64,000 bases of DNA from Nonomuraea angiospora (GCF_014873145.1 NZ_JADBEK010000001.1:12586001-12650000); one strand, 5' to 3'. Counted from the first letter of the stretch, positions 1 to 9,255 are shown. The notes: generated by a model from the sequence alone, not told the origin. A program made the numbers and translations.

Positions 1-100
1 GATGGCCACCGCGGTGCTCGCCTCCATCCCGGCGGCCCTGCTGCTGATCTTCGCCCAGCGCTACATCGCCTCCGGCGCCATCAACGGCGCGATCAAATGA
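1..100 (+). CDS. Sugar ABC transporter permease, C-terminal end only
   Basis: The window opens inside this gene; 32 codons and a TGA remain. The tail has a hydrophobic stretch followed by [14 protein letters not shown], which matches the usual C-terminus of MalG/UgpE-type inner-membrane permeases of carbohydrate ABC importers (last membrane helix, then a short cytoplasmic tail with Gly-Ala-hydrophobic-Lys). It sits 13 bases before the ThuA gene and on the same strand, so transporter and the two following enzymes probably form one saccharide operon. Subfamily and substrate cannot be told from this fragment. Confidence 0.75.
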   Translation, partial: MATAVLASIPAALLLIFAQRYIASGAINGAIK

Positions 101-113
101 GAAAGGAACACGT

Positions 114-893
114 GTGAAGACCCACGTCACCGTATGGGGCGAGAACCGCCACGAGCAGCTCGAACCCCGGGTCGCCGAGATCTACCCGGACGGCATGCAC
201 AACGCCATCCGCCGGGGGATCGAGGGCTGGCTGGGTGACAGCGCGACCGTCGCCACGGCCACGCTGGACGATCCCGAGCACGGCCTGACCGAGGAGGTGC
301 TCGCCAACACCGACGTGCTCATCTGGTGGGGTCACGCCGCCCACGCGGAGGTGGCCGACGAGGTGGTGGAGCGGGTGCACCGGCACGTCCTGTCGGGCAT
401 GGGGCTGGTGGTGCTGCACTCCGGCCACTGGTCGAAGATCTTCACCAAGCTCATGGGCACCACGTGCACGCTGCGCTGGCGCAGCGACAACGACCGCGAG
501 CTGGTCTGGACGGTCAACCCGACCCACCCCATCGCCCGCGGCATCCCGCACCCCATCGAGATCCCCGCCCAGGAGATGTACGGCGAGCAGTTCGACATCC
601 CCACGCCCGACGAGCTGATCTTCATCAGCTCCTTCAGCGGCGGGGAGGTCTTCCGCAGCGGCTGCACCTTCCGGCGCGGCAACGGCAAGATCTTCTACTT
701 CAGCCCCGGCGACCAGGACTATCCCGTCTACCACCACCCGGACGTCCTGCACGTCATCGCCAACGGCGCCGAGTGGGCGGCCGGCGACCGGTCGCGGCGC
801 GAGCTGCCGATCCTGCTCCGCTACGAGACGGGCGACTTCTTCAACGGGCACGGCTACCGCGGCGCCCTGCACAACAAGGAGAACGCCGAGTGA
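114..893 (+). CDS. ThuA-domain protein (trehalose utilization family)
   Basis: A 259-residue protein matching the ThuA-like glutamine-amidotransferase fold across its length. VLIWWGH (about residues 68-74) and [16 protein letters not shown] (about 97-112) are conserved in the family. ThuA homologues lie in sugar catabolic operons and are linked to disaccharide or keto-sugar metabolism; the exact reaction is not settled. The GTG start is preceded at a good distance by GAAAGGA (101-107). The stop overlaps the next gene's GTG. Context (sugar permease before, sugar oxidoreductase after) supports a role in uptake and modification of a saccharide. Confidence 0.85.
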   Translation: MKTHVTVWGENRHEQLEPRVAEIYPDGMHNAIRRGIEGWLGDSATVATATLDDPEHGLTEEVLANTDVLIWWGHAAHAEVADEVVERVHRHVLSGMGLVVLHSGHWSKIFTKLMGTTCTLRWRSDNDRELVWTVNPTHPIARGIPHPIEIPAQEMYGEQFDIPTPDELIFISSFSGGEVFRSGCTFRRGNGKIFYFSPGDQDYPVYHHPDVLHVIANGAEWAAGDRSRRELPILLRYETGDFFNGHGYRGALHNKENAE

Positions 894-1996
894 ACCGCTC
901 CGGCGCGCGCCCGCTCCGCGTCGTGCAGGTCGGGGCGGGCGCGATGGGCCTCGCCTGGACGCGGACCCTGGCCGCGTCCGGCGACGTCGAGCTGGTCGGG
1001 GTGGCCGACCTCGACACCGACCGGGCGGCGCAGGCCGTACGGGCCGTCGGCGTGGACGCCGAGGTCGGCGCCTCGCTCGGCGAGCTCCTGGCGACCGAGC
1101 CGGACGCCGTCGTCAACGTCACGATCCCGGCGGCCCACACCGCGGTGAACGTCGAGGCGCTGTTCGCCGGGCTGCCGGTGCTGTGCGAGAAGCCGGCCGC
1201 GCCGACCCTCGCCGAGGCGCTCGTCCAGGCCGCCGCCGCCGAGGCGACCGGGCGGTTACTGATGATCAGCCAGTCGCGCCGGTACTTCGCCGCCCTGGAG
1301 GCGTACCGGAGCCGGATCGCCGAGCTCGGCCCGATCGGGCTGCTCACCACCGGGTTCTACCGCGCCCCGCGCTTCGGCGGCTTCCGTGACGAGATGGAGC
1401 AGCCGCTCCTGGTGGACATGGCCATCCACGCCTTCGACGCCGCCCGACACCTGCTCGGCGCGGAGCCGGTCTCGGTCGGCTGCGAGAGCTGGAACCCGCC
1501 GTGGAGCTGGTACCGGGGCGACGCGGCGGCGACGGCGACCTTCCTGTTCGAGGAGGGCACCCGTTACGTGTTCACCGGTAGCTGGTGCGCGGAGGGGGCG
1601 GGGACGTCCTGGAACGGGGAGTGGCTGGCCAGCGGCGCCAAGGGCACCGCCACCTGGGACGGCGAGGACCGCGTCACGTCCAGCGCGGGCGGCGCCGCTG
1701 ACGTGCCGCGGGGCGACCGGGAGCAGATCGCCGGGGCGCTGGCGGAGTTCGTGGCGGCGCTGCGGGCGGGGGTGGAGCCGCCGGGGGCGATCGCGGGCAA
1801 CGTCCGCAGCCTCGCGATGGTCGAGGCGGCGGTCCGCTCCGCCGAGTCCGGCCAGCGCGTCGAGATCGACGCGCTGCTGGAGCGGGCCTACCGGGACGCG
1901 CTGTCGCACCCCGTACGAGAGGAGATCCGTACGCGGCTCGAGTCCTGGGGAACGGCGACGGCGGCGCTGCCGAGACAGCGGGCCGTCACGAGCTGA
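890..1996 (+). CDS. Gfo/Idh/MocA-family oxidoreductase
   Basis: A 368-residue NAD(P)-dependent sugar or inositol dehydrogenase-type enzyme. The N-terminal Rossmann motif is VGAGAMG (about residues 13-19), the strand-end Asp is in VADLD, and the family signature CEKP lies near residue 103, where the Lys is catalytic. The C-terminal alpha/beta domain follows. The GTG start overlaps the thuA-like stop by four bases (GTGA), implying translational coupling. ThuA and Gfo/Idh/MocA pairs are common in operons that oxidise and epimerise sugars after import. The substrate is unknown. Family assignment is firm; pathway is inference. Confidence 0.9.
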   Translation: MNRSGARPLRVVQVGAGAMGLAWTRTLAASGDVELVGVADLDTDRAAQAVRAVGVDAEVGASLGELLATEPDAVVNVTIPAAHTAVNVEALFAGLPVLCEKPAAPTLAEALVQAAAAEATGRLLMISQSRRYFAALEAYRSRIAELGPIGLLTTGFYRAPRFGGFRDEMEQPLLVDMAIHAFDAARHLLGAEPVSVGCESWNPPWSWYRGDAAATATFLFEEGTRYVFTGSWCAEGAGTSWNGEWLASGAKGTATWDGEDRVTSSAGGAADVPRGDREQIAGALAEFVAALRAGVEPPGAIAGNVRSLAMVEAAVRSAESGQRVEIDALLERAYRDALSHPVREEIRTRLESWGTATAALPRQRAVTS

Positions 1997-2001
1997 GGTG
2001 A

Positions 2002-2595
2002 CTACGGAGTCAGGGCGGGCGGGAAGAGGAGCCGGACCGCCTTGACGACGGCGGCCCGGCGGGCCTGCGTGCCGGGGTCGCGCGCCTGCCGGGCGGACAG
2101 CTGAGCCACCTCGGGCTGCCCGACCCAGGACATGGTGATCTGGCTGACGAGCGAGAGGATGTCGACCGGGTCCCATGCCGGGTCGAGGTGGCCGGCCCGC
2201 TGGGCTTCGCGGAGCTGTTCGAGCTTGCGGGTCATGGCCGCCCAGGTGGGGCCCTCGGCGTCGGGCGTCTCGCTCAGCTCCAGCCGGCCCCACGCGAGCA
2301 GCCGGTAGTGCTCCGGGTGGCCGGTGAAGTAGTCGAAGACCCGCCCGGCATAGCCGGGCAGGTCGGTGGGGTCCATGCGGGTGGCCTCGGCCATGACCGT
2401 CAGCTCCTGTCCCGCGACGAACGCGTAGAGCGCCTCCTTGCTGCGGAAATACGCGTAGACGCGCTCCTTGCTGGTCCGGGCCTCCCTGGCGATCCGGTCC
2501 ACCCGCGCCCCGGCGATCCCATGCCGGGAGAACTCGGCCTTCGCCGCGGTGACGATCCTGTCGCGCGTCGAGTCGGCGGGGCCCCGGTCGGTCAT
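2002..2595 (-). CDS. TetR-family transcriptional repressor
   Basis: A 197-residue protein with an N-terminal TetR helix-turn-helix (residues about 10-55: RDRIVTAAKAEFSRHGIAGA, then VDRIAREARTSKERVYAYF) and a helical ligand-binding C-terminus. It is divergent from the aldo/keto reductase at 2699; the 100-base gap holds two CAAAC/GTTTG palindromes, so it very likely represses that gene and itself. The inducer is unknown; the reductase suggests an aldehyde or ketone, perhaps a xenobiotic. No strong ribosome binding site precedes the ATG, and the upstream palindrome lies close to it. Confidence 0.9.
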   Translation of the reverse strand: MTDRGPADSTRDRIVTAAKAEFSRHGIAGARVDRIAREARTSKERVYAYFRSKEALYAFVAGQELTVMAEATRMDPTDLPGYAGRVFDYFTGHPEHYRLLAWGRLELSETPDAEGPTWAAMTRKLEQLREAQRAGHLDPAWDPVDILSLVSQITMSWVGQPEVAQLSARQARDPGTQARRAAVVKAVRLLFPPALTP

Positions 2596-2610
2596 GGACC
2601 AAGCGTAGTC

Positions 2611-2627
2611 AACCGAACCGTTTGGTT
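2611..2627. promoter_or_regulatory. Probable TetR operator 1
   Basis: Arms AACCGAAC and GTTTGGTT are separated by a single C; one mismatch in eight positions. It lies 16 bases upstream of the TetR start codon, suited to autorepression, and matches the core of the perfect palindrome at 2656-2678. Assignment to this TetR is inferred from position. Confidence 0.65.
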
Positions 2628-2653
2628 TGGCACTTGTCCCTTCCTCGGAGTAG

Positions 2654-3673
<1,020 letters not shown>

Positions 3674-3769
3674 GGCGCTCAGGGCGCCGGCGGTGGTCCA
3701 GATCGGGCCGCCCCCTCTGGCCGGACGGGACCGCGCGGCGCGTACAGTCCTGCGGGTGGAGGTGCGGTG

Positions 3770-4525
3770 ATGCCGGAATGGCTGGAGGCTGGGCTGTGGG
3801 GTTCGGTGGCCGGCGGGGCCCTGGTCGTGGGGGCCGCGGTCGCCTGGTGGGTGAAGGTCCCGGCGCGCTGGATCGCCATGATCATGGCCTTCGGGGCGGG
3901 TGTCCTGATCTCGGCGCTGTCGTTCGAGCTGATGGACGAGGCCGAGCGCGCCGGCGGGCTCTTACCGGCCGCCGCCGGCTTCCTCGCCGGCGCCTGCGCC
4001 TACGTGGCGGCCAACGCGCTGCTGGCCCGCTACGGCGCGCGGCACCGCAAGCGTTCGGGTGACCAGCAGCCGAGCGAGGCCGACGTCCAGGGGAGCGGCG
4101 CGGCGATCGCCATCGGCGCCCTGCTGGACGGCGTGCCCGAGTCCGTGGTGCTCGGCCTGTCCCTCGTGGGCGGAGGGAAGATCGGGCTCGCGGTGCTCGC
4201 CGCGGTGTTCATCTCGAACGTCCCCGAAGGGCTCTCCAGCGCCGCCGGGATGAAGCGCGCGGGCCGCGGCGCCCGCTACGTGTTCGGCATCTGGGGCGGG
4301 ATCGCGCTGGCCAGCGGCCTGGCGGCGCTGCTCGGCAATCTGACCATGCAGTCCGCCTCGCCCGCGGTCACCGCGGTGATCATGGGGGTGGCGGCGGGCG
4401 CGATCCTCGCCATGGTGGCCGACACGATGATCCCCGAAGCCTTCGAGCGCGCGCACACCCTCACGGGGCTCGTCACCACGATCGGGTTCCTGGCGGCCTT
4501 CGCCGTCGAGCGCCTGGCCGAGTGA
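3770..4525 (+). CDS. ZIP-family metal transporter
   Basis: A 251-residue integral membrane protein with about eight hydrophobic segments. Two paired helices carry the ZIP metal-site motifs in variant form: DGVPES (about residues 122-127) and SNVPEG (about 153-158), like the HNxPEG and DGxPE motifs that bind Zn(II) or related divalent ions in the pore. A charged loop near residues 90-108 separates the halves. The first half also has FGAGVLISALSFELMDEA, typical of bacterial ZIPs. GGAGG at 3758-3762 favours the ATG at 3770 over the GTG at 3767. No metal regulator is adjacent. Confidence 0.85.
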   Translation: MPEWLEAGLWGSVAGGALVVGAAVAWWVKVPARWIAMIMAFGAGVLISALSFELMDEAERAGGLLPAAAGFLAGACAYVAANALLARYGARHRKRSGDQQPSEADVQGSGAAIAIGALLDGVPESVVLGLSLVGGGKIGLAVLAAVFISNVPEGLSSAAGMKRAGRGARYVFGIWGGIALASGLAALLGNLTMQSASPAVTAVIMGVAAGAILAMVADTMIPEAFERAHTLTGLVTTIGFLAAFAVERLAE

Positions 4526-4528
4526 GCC

Positions 4529-5065
4529 TCACCGGCTGAGCCACCGGCGCGAAACGCGGATCCGCAGCCGGCCGTAGGGGATCGTCCCGGTGACCAGAAC
4601 GTGCGGAGCGCCGGGACGCGGCCGGCCCGGCGCCTCGCAGGTCACGCGGCCCCATTCGGTGCGCACCCCGTCGGCGTTCGCGCTCGCGCCGCGCGGCAGG
4701 ACGATCGTGGCGGACCCGTAGCCGAGCCGGAGGCCGATCTCGATCTCGGCATGCGCGATGACGGCGCGGGACAGATCCAGCCGTACCTGGCCGTACTCGG
4801 AGTCGATCCGCAACCGGCGCGGGACCTGCCAGTCGCCCGCCCGCCTGATGCGGCCACCGGCGGAGCTCAGCTCCACCGTCTCGTCCGGGAGCTCCGGCAG
4901 GTCGGCGGTGACCGCCACCAGGTCGCCGTGGGAGGTGGCGGTGAGCGCGCGTTCGAGCCGCTCCTCCATCTCGGCGGAGCCGAGCCGGCCGTCGGCGAAG
5001 GCCTGCTGAAGTCGCTGAACGGCCATGTCGCGGTCGCCGTCGGAGACCCGCGTCCGGAGTTTCAT
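4529..5065 (-). CDS. DUF1707 / LiaF-like domain protein
   Basis: A 178-residue protein. Residues about 5-57 form the actinobacterial DUF1707 helical domain (VSDGDRDMAVQRLQQAFADG, then EEMEERLERALTATSHGDL), often found at the N-terminus of membrane or cell-envelope proteins. The rest (about 80-178) is beta-rich (RRLRIDSEYGQVRLDLSRA and GYGSATIVLPRG) and resembles the repeats of cell-wall-active-antibiotic response (LiaF-type) proteins. No transmembrane helix is evident. Function is unknown; envelope stress sensing is a family-level guess. It lies 36 bases downstream of the broken EXLDI gene on the same strand. Confidence 0.75.
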   Translation of the reverse strand: MKLRTRVSDGDRDMAVQRLQQAFADGRLGSAEMEERLERALTATSHGDLVAVTADLPELPDETVELSSAGGRIRRAGDWQVPRRLRIDSEYGQVRLDLSRAVIAHAEIEIGLRLGYGSATIVLPRGASANADGVRTEWGRVTCEAPGRPRPGAPHVLVTGTIPYGRLRIRVSRRWLSR

Positions 5066-5100
5066 GGGTGCCTTCCTGTTCGGTCGTGGCGGCTGGCCGG

Positions 5101-5587
5101 TCAGAGGTCGAGGTCTTCCACGACGGGGCGTTCGGCGATCCTGGCGATCCGGTCGTGGAACTCGGCGGGGATCCTGCCGCGCAGCTCCTCCATCGTGCCG
5201 ACGACCTCCACGGTGGCCTCGCCCGGTACGAAGCCCCAGGCCTGGGTGAGACGAAGCCGGTCGCCGGACTCCGAACCGCTCACCCACTCGGGCGACCGAT
5301 CGACGTGCAGGACGAACGTGCCCTGGCCCGAGCGGTACACCCGGAACGTCTCCACCCGCCCGCTGCGGCCGGCGCGGCCCCACTCGCCGAGCAGCACCCC
5401 CGGGAAGCGCCGCTCGTCGCCGGCGACCTGGATGACGATCTCGTCGTAGCCCTGCCGGCGGCCCTCCTCCGCCTCGACGTAGCGCCTCGCTGATCGCCGC
5501 CGCCGGCGTGCCGCCCGCCAGGTCCTGCGCCCGCTCCAGCAGCGGAAGGTCCTCGTCCGGGATCTCGATCGTCGTGTCGCGCGCCAT
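5101..5587 (-). pseudogene. EXLDI family protein, frameshifted
   Basis: The first frame encodes MARDTTIEIPDEDLPLLERA through AAAISEAL, the CopG-like N-terminus of actinobacterial EXLDI proteins. The family continues with a RRYVEAEEG-type segment, but that lies here in another frame (RRYVEAEEGRRQGYDEIVIQ, then LLGEWGRAG and FRVYRSGQGTFVLHVDRSP) and ends in EDLDL, matching the C-terminal E-x-L-D-hydrophobic signature. The break is at about 5481-5490. Read straight through, the first frame runs on as Arg/Gly-rich nonsense. A net loss of 8 bases (or gain of 1) would explain it. Either a recent pseudogene or a sequencing error; the intact family function is unknown. Confidence 0.7.
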
Positions 5588-5605
5588 GGTCGCCCTCCTC
5601 GTGTA

Positions 5606-5627
5606 TACGTATAAGCCTACGTATAAG
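5606..5627. promoter_or_regulatory. Tandem TACGTATAAG boxes upstream of the EXLDI gene
   Basis: Two perfect copies of TACGTATAAG (5606-5615 and 5618-5627) are separated by CC, giving a 12-base period; each contains the self-complementary TACGTA. This AT-rich block starts 19 bases upstream of the EXLDI start codon in very GC-rich DNA. CopG-like proteins commonly bind tandem short palindromes in their own promoters, so an autoregulatory operator is a reasonable inference. It could also include the -10 region. Confidence 0.55.
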
Positions 5628-5648
5628 AGGGAGTGGTGGCAACAGGCT

Positions 5649-6326
5649 TCAGAACAGGCCCGGCTGCTCGCTCGGCCGGTGCGGTGGCCGTTTGGGCGCG
5701 AGGCCGCCGACGGCGTCGAGGTCGTACAGGGACCTCCAGCGCGTGCGGCCCCCCTCGGCCAGCAGGCGCCGCAGCAGCAGCGCCGTCACCTCGGCGTCCG
5801 GCAGGGCCCGGTGACGACCGGCCGGGCGGGGGATGCCCAGGTGCGCGAGCAGCGTGTCCAGGCTGTGGGAGGGCAGCCGCGGATACAGGTGACGGGCCAG
5901 CCGTACCGTGTCGAGCAGGGGGACGGCGGCCAGCCGCGGGCACCACGACCGCAGCCCGGCGATCAGGGCCGCCTCGGTCGCGGCGTGATGGGCGACGAGC
6001 CGGTACGGCGGCTCCGTCAGGCGCTCGTCGAGAGCGGCGATGACCTGCCCGGCCGGCGGGGCGGTGGCGAGCATCGCGTCGGTGATGCCGGTCTGCCGCA
6101 CGTCCCACGGGGTGACGGACACGCCCGCCGGCGGTGCCATCAGCGACTCGAACCGCCACACCTCGGCCAGGTCGCCGCCGCTCGCCTTGACGGCGCACGC
6201 GCCCACCTCGACCGGCACCAGGGGACGGCCCTGCGGCGTCAGGCCCTCGAAGTCGATGACGACCAGGGTGTGGCGGGTGAAGACGGCGTCGCCGTACAAG
6301 GCGATCCGTGCCGCGGGCGCATCCAC
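5649..6326 (-). CDS. DnaQ-like 3'-5' exonuclease
   Basis: A 225-residue protein of the DEDDh exonuclease fold. Motif I is VVIDFEG (Asp-x-Glu); motif III is HRALPDAEVT, with His and Asp in the expected spacing. Motif II reads VAHHAATEAALI, so the usual Asp is a Glu. These residues bind the two metal ions that hydrolyse the terminal phosphodiester. The protein stands alone rather than fused to a polymerase. The GTG start at 6326 has no obvious ribosome binding site, so the first 10 or so residues are uncertain. Role (repair, RNA or small-molecule hydrolysis) is unknown. Confidence 0.75.
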   Translation of the reverse strand: MDAPAARIALYGDAVFTRHTLVVIDFEGLTPQGRPLVPVEVGACAVKASGGDLAEVWRFESLMAPPAGVSVTPWDVRQTGITDAMLATAPPAGQVIAALDERLTEPPYRLVAHHAATEAALIAGLRSWCPRLAAVPLLDTVRLARHLYPRLPSHSLDTLLAHLGIPRPAGRHRALPDAEVTALLLRRLLAEGGRTRWRSLYDLDAVGGLAPKRPPHRPSEQPGLF

Positions 6327-6381
6327 GCGGTGACGGTACCCCGTCGCCCGTCCGGGACACCGCGCTCAGGAGGTCGCGGGC

Positions 6382-7329
6382 TCAGAAGGTGAGGAGGGAG
6401 TGGCAGTGATGTGCCACGAACGCGGCCAGACCGGGCACCAGCGCCACCGCCGCGGGCCCGCTCAGCAGCAGGGCCACGCTCGCCACCCCGGTCAGGCGCT
6501 CCACGCGCCGGAGCGGGGAGGCGGGGTTGAGCATGCGGCGTACGCGCAGGAGCGCGGTGTCGCCGCCGGCGCCGAGCGCGAACGCGGGCGCCCGCCCGGT
6601 GGCCAGGCCGACGAGCGCGGCGGCGATCTGCACCCGGGGATGGCGCCGCGCCGCGACATCGTCGGCCAGCAGCTCGATCAGCCGGGCGATCTCCGCCCTG
6701 GCCGCCCCGAACACGGGCACCTTCGGAAACGCCCTGGCCAGCGTGTGGGCCGCGGCGAGCGCCAGGTGATGTCTGCCGCGCAGGTGGGCGCGCTCGTGCG
6801 CCAGGACGGCGGCGACCTGCTCGGGAGTGAGGCTGCGCAGGGCGCCGGTGGTGATGACGGTCTGGGCGCGCCTGCCCGGCAGGCAGTAGGCCAGCCGCTC
6901 GTCGTGGTCGAGCACGATCGCGTCGAGGTCGCGGTCGCGCCGGCCGAGCAGGCCGAGCATCTCCGCGTGCGTGCGCCGTTCCCTGCTCGTCCTGGCCAGG
7001 ACGGCCGCGCCGCACGAGAGCAGGCGCGCCAGCACCGCGCCCGCGGCCAGCAGCGCGCCCGCGCCGGCCACGGTCAGGCCCTGGCCGTCCGACAACATCG
7101 CCGCGCAGATCTCGAACAGCCCGGCCAGCCCGTGGCCCACGACGTCGGCGGGCACGGCGAAGGCGAACGCGGCCAGGACGGCGGAGGCGACCACGGAGGC
7201 GCCGGCCGCCTGCCACATCGCGATCGCCAGCCGGGGCGCCCGGTCGGCCCAGCGCGCGGTCCGCATCAGCCGCGGCAGCCAGATCGCGGCGGCCACCGTG
7301 TAGAGCGCCAGGACGGCGGCTGCGATCAC
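6382..7329 (-). CDS. M56-family membrane metallopeptidase (BlaR1-like)
   Basis: A 315-residue membrane protein with two N-terminal helices, two more near residues 85-130, and a C-terminal helix. The zinc-protease motif is AHERAH (HExxH-type: His, Glu, His) followed by GRHH and, further on, IELLADDVA with the third ligand region. M56 proteins paired with BlaI-type repressors sense envelope stress and cleave the repressor. Unlike full BlaR1, no penicillin-binding sensor domain follows. The GTG start overlaps the upstream repressor stop by four bases (GTGA), so the two are co-translated. Confidence 0.85.
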   Translation of the reverse strand: MIAAAVLALYTVAAAIWLPRLMRTARWADRAPRLAIAMWQAAGASVVASAVLAAFAFAVPADVVGHGLAGLFEICAAMLSDGQGLTVAGAGALLAAGAVLARLLSCGAAVLARTSRERRTHAEMLGLLGRRDRDLDAIVLDHDERLAYCLPGRRAQTVITTGALRSLTPEQVAAVLAHERAHLRGRHHLALAAAHTLARAFPKVPVFGAARAEIARLIELLADDVAARRHPRVQIAAALVGLATGRAPAFALGAGGDTALLRVRRMLNPASPLRRVERLTGVASVALLLSGPAAVALVPGLAAFVAHHCHSLLTF

Positions 7330-7745
7330 GCCTGCCCGCCCTTGGGCGGGAACACCTGCAGGGCCGCCTCCAGGGCGGTCGCCTCCTCGGGGGTGAGGCG
7401 TTCGAGGAAGTGCACCAGCGTGGCGGCCTGGTTGCCGCTGCCGGCCAGCGCGGCCCGCATCAGGTCGGCCGTGTAGGCCTCCTTGGAGGCGACCGGCTCG
7501 TAGATGTAGGCGCGGCGGACGGGCTCGCGTTTGAGCAGGCCCTTGGTGTGCAGCTTGTCCATCACGGTCATGACCGTCGTGTAGGCGATGGTGCGCTCCT
7601 GCTGCAGTTCTTCCAGCACGTCCCGGACGGAGGCAGGCTGCCGCCGGGCCCACATGCGCTCCATGATGGTGGATTCGAGCTCTCCTAGGCCGCGCATCAT
7701 GGCACGAATGCTATCCGCGGTCGTAGTCCCCGGAACAGCGCTCAT
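7326..7745 (-). CDS. BlaI/MecI/CopY-family repressor
   Basis: The conserved core MRGLGELESTIMERMWARRQ, VRDVLEELQQERTIAYTTVM and TVMDKLHTKGLLKREPVRRA is the winged-helix DNA-binding domain of BlaI-type repressors, followed by a helical dimerisation tail ending in PPKGG. It is coupled to an M56 protease that likely inactivates it. Start choice is open: the ATG at 7745 lies 7-8 bases from a TATACC box, consistent with a leaderless message and a 139-residue product; the ATG at 7700 or 7697 would give the more usual length of about 124. Neither has a good ribosome binding site. Confidence 0.85.
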   Translation of the reverse strand: MSAVPGTTTADSIRAMMRGLGELESTIMERMWARRQPASVRDVLEELQQERTIAYTTVMTVMDKLHTKGLLKREPVRRAYIYEPVASKEAYTADLMRAALAGSGNQAATLVHFLERLTPEEATALEAALQVFPPKGGQA

Positions 7746-7776
7746 ACGGAGGGAGGGTATAGTCGGCCCGGTAAGC

Positions 7777-7792
7777 CGTACATAGGTGTACG
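7777..7792. promoter_or_regulatory. Palindrome between BlaI and the molybdenum hydroxylase operon
   Basis: Perfect arms CGTACA and TGTACG flank TAGG. BlaI/MecI operators commonly have a TACA...TGTA core, so this is a candidate BlaI site. It lies 32 bases from the BlaI ATG and 18 bases from the start of the divergent (2Fe-2S) subunit gene, so one site could control both. Confidence 0.55.
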
Positions 7793-7810
7793 AGTTAGAG
7801 GGGTTTTCGG

Positions 7811-8296
7811 ATGCCATCCATACAGGTCTGCTTGTCGGTGAACGGCCGCCGGCACGAGCTGGAGCTCGACACCCGCGTCAGCCTGCTCGACTGCCTGCGC
7901 GAACACCTCGCCCTGACCGGGACGAAGAAGGGGTGCGACCAGGGCGCCTGCGGCGCCTGCACGGTGCTGGTGGACGGCGAGCGGGTCAACTCCTGCCTCG
8001 TGCTCGCCGCCCAGTGCCAGGAGGCGGAGATCGCGACCATCGAGGGGCTCGGCGAGCCGGGGCGGGCGATGCGGGAGGCGTTCGTGCGCCACGACGGCCT
8101 GCAGTGCGGCTACTGCACGCCGGGGCAGATCTGCTCGGCGGTCGCCATGCTCGCCGAGTACGACGCGGGGGTGCCGAGCGCCGTCGGGGCGGCCGGCCTG
8201 ACGGACGCCGAGATCAGGGAGCGCCTGGCCGGGAACCTGTGCCGGTGCGGCGCGTACAACGGGATCCTCGCGGCCGTGCGGGAGGCCGGCCGGTGA
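7811..8296 (+). CDS. Molybdenum hydroxylase, (2Fe-2S) small subunit
   Basis: A 161-residue electron-transfer subunit of the xanthine dehydrogenase/aldehyde oxidase family. The N-terminal plant-type ferredoxin domain has KGCDQGACGACTVLVDG (three Cys) and the later NSC; the C-terminal helical domain binds the second cluster through GLQCGYCTPGQI and NLCRCGAYNGI. It passes electrons from the molybdopterin subunit to the FAD subunit. The ATG follows GAGGGG. No Tat signal is visible, unlike E. coli YagT. First gene of a three-gene operon with GTGA and ATGA overlaps. Confidence 0.93.
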   Translation: MPSIQVCLSVNGRRHELELDTRVSLLDCLREHLALTGTKKGCDQGACGACTVLVDGERVNSCLVLAAQCQEAEIATIEGLGEPGRAMREAFVRHDGLQCGYCTPGQICSAVAMLAEYDAGVPSAVGAAGLTDAEIRERLAGNLCRCGAYNGILAAVREAGR

Positions 8297-9255
8297 ACCC
8301 GTTCTCCTACGTCACCGCCACCGACCCGGCGGCGGCCCGCGCCCTCGCCGCCGAGGGGGCGAAATACCTGGCGGGCGGCACCAACCTCGTCGACCTGATG
8401 CGCGAGGGCATCGAGACGCCGGAACGGCTGGTGGACATCGGCCGGCTGCCGCTGGCCGGGATCGAGGACCTGCCCGGCGGCGGGCTGCGGATCGGCGCCC
8501 TGGCCCGCAACACGCGCGTGGCCGCCGACCGGCGGGTCCGCGACCGCTACCCGCTGCTGTCCCAGGCCATCGTGAACGGCGCCTCGCCCCAGCTCCGCAA
8601 CCGGGCGACGGTGGGCGGCAACCTCCTGCAGCGCACCCGCTGCGGCTACTTCTACGACCGCCACTCGGCCTGCGGCAAGCGCGAGCCGGGCGCCGGCTGC
8701 GACGCCCTCGACGGCTTCAACCGCATGCACGCCGTCCTCGGCGCGGGGGAGAGCTGCATCGCCGTACACCCGTCGGACATGTGCGTGGCCCTGGCCGCCC
8801 TCGACGCCGTCGTCAACATCGCCGGCCGCGACCCCGTGCCGCTGGTGGACTTCCACCTCCTGCCCGGGGACACCCCCCACGTGGAGACGGTGCTCCGGCC
8901 GGGCGAGCTGGTCACGTCGATCGACCTGCCGCCCGTCCCGCCCGGCCACTCGGCCTATCTGAAGGTCCGCGACCGGGCCAGTTACGCCTTCGCGCTGGTG
9001 AGCGTGGCCGTGGCCACCCACCTGGAGGACGGGCGGGCGAGCCGGGTGCGCGTCGCGCTGGGCGGGGTCGCGCCCAAGCCGTGGCGCGCGTACGAGGCCG
9101 AACGGCTCCTCACCGGCACCTCGCTCGACGACCACCTCATCGACCGGGCCGCCGAGCTGGCCCTGGCGGACGCGCGGCCGCGCGAGCACAACGCGTTCAA
9201 GCCCGAGCTGGCCCGGCGGCTGATCCGCCGAGCCCTGAAGGGAGCCCTCTCATGA
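8293..9255 (+). CDS. Molybdenum hydroxylase, FAD subunit (YagS/PaoB-like)
   Basis: A 320-residue subunit with the FAD-binding motif LAGGTNLVDLM (about residues 29-39) and ATVGGNLLQRTRCGYF (about 108-123). After that comes an insertion, CGYFYDRHSACGKREPGAGC, with several Cys. This Cys-rich segment is the mark of the PaoB/YagS subgroup, which carries an extra 4Fe-4S cluster, and separates it from ordinary CoxM-type subunits. The GTG start overlaps the small-subunit stop. The enzyme probably oxidises aldehydes or aromatic heterocycles; the substrate is unknown. Confidence 0.9.
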   Translation: MNPFSYVTATDPAAARALAAEGAKYLAGGTNLVDLMREGIETPERLVDIGRLPLAGIEDLPGGGLRIGALARNTRVAADRRVRDRYPLLSQAIVNGASPQLRNRATVGGNLLQRTRCGYFYDRHSACGKREPGAGCDALDGFNRMHAVLGAGESCIAVHPSDMCVALAALDAVVNIAGRDPVPLVDFHLLPGDTPHVETVLRPGELVTSIDLPPVPPGHSAYLKVRDRASYAFALVSVAVATHLEDGRASRVRVALGGVAPKPWRAYEAERLLTGTSLDDHLIDRAAELALADARPREHNAFKPELARRLIRRALKGALS

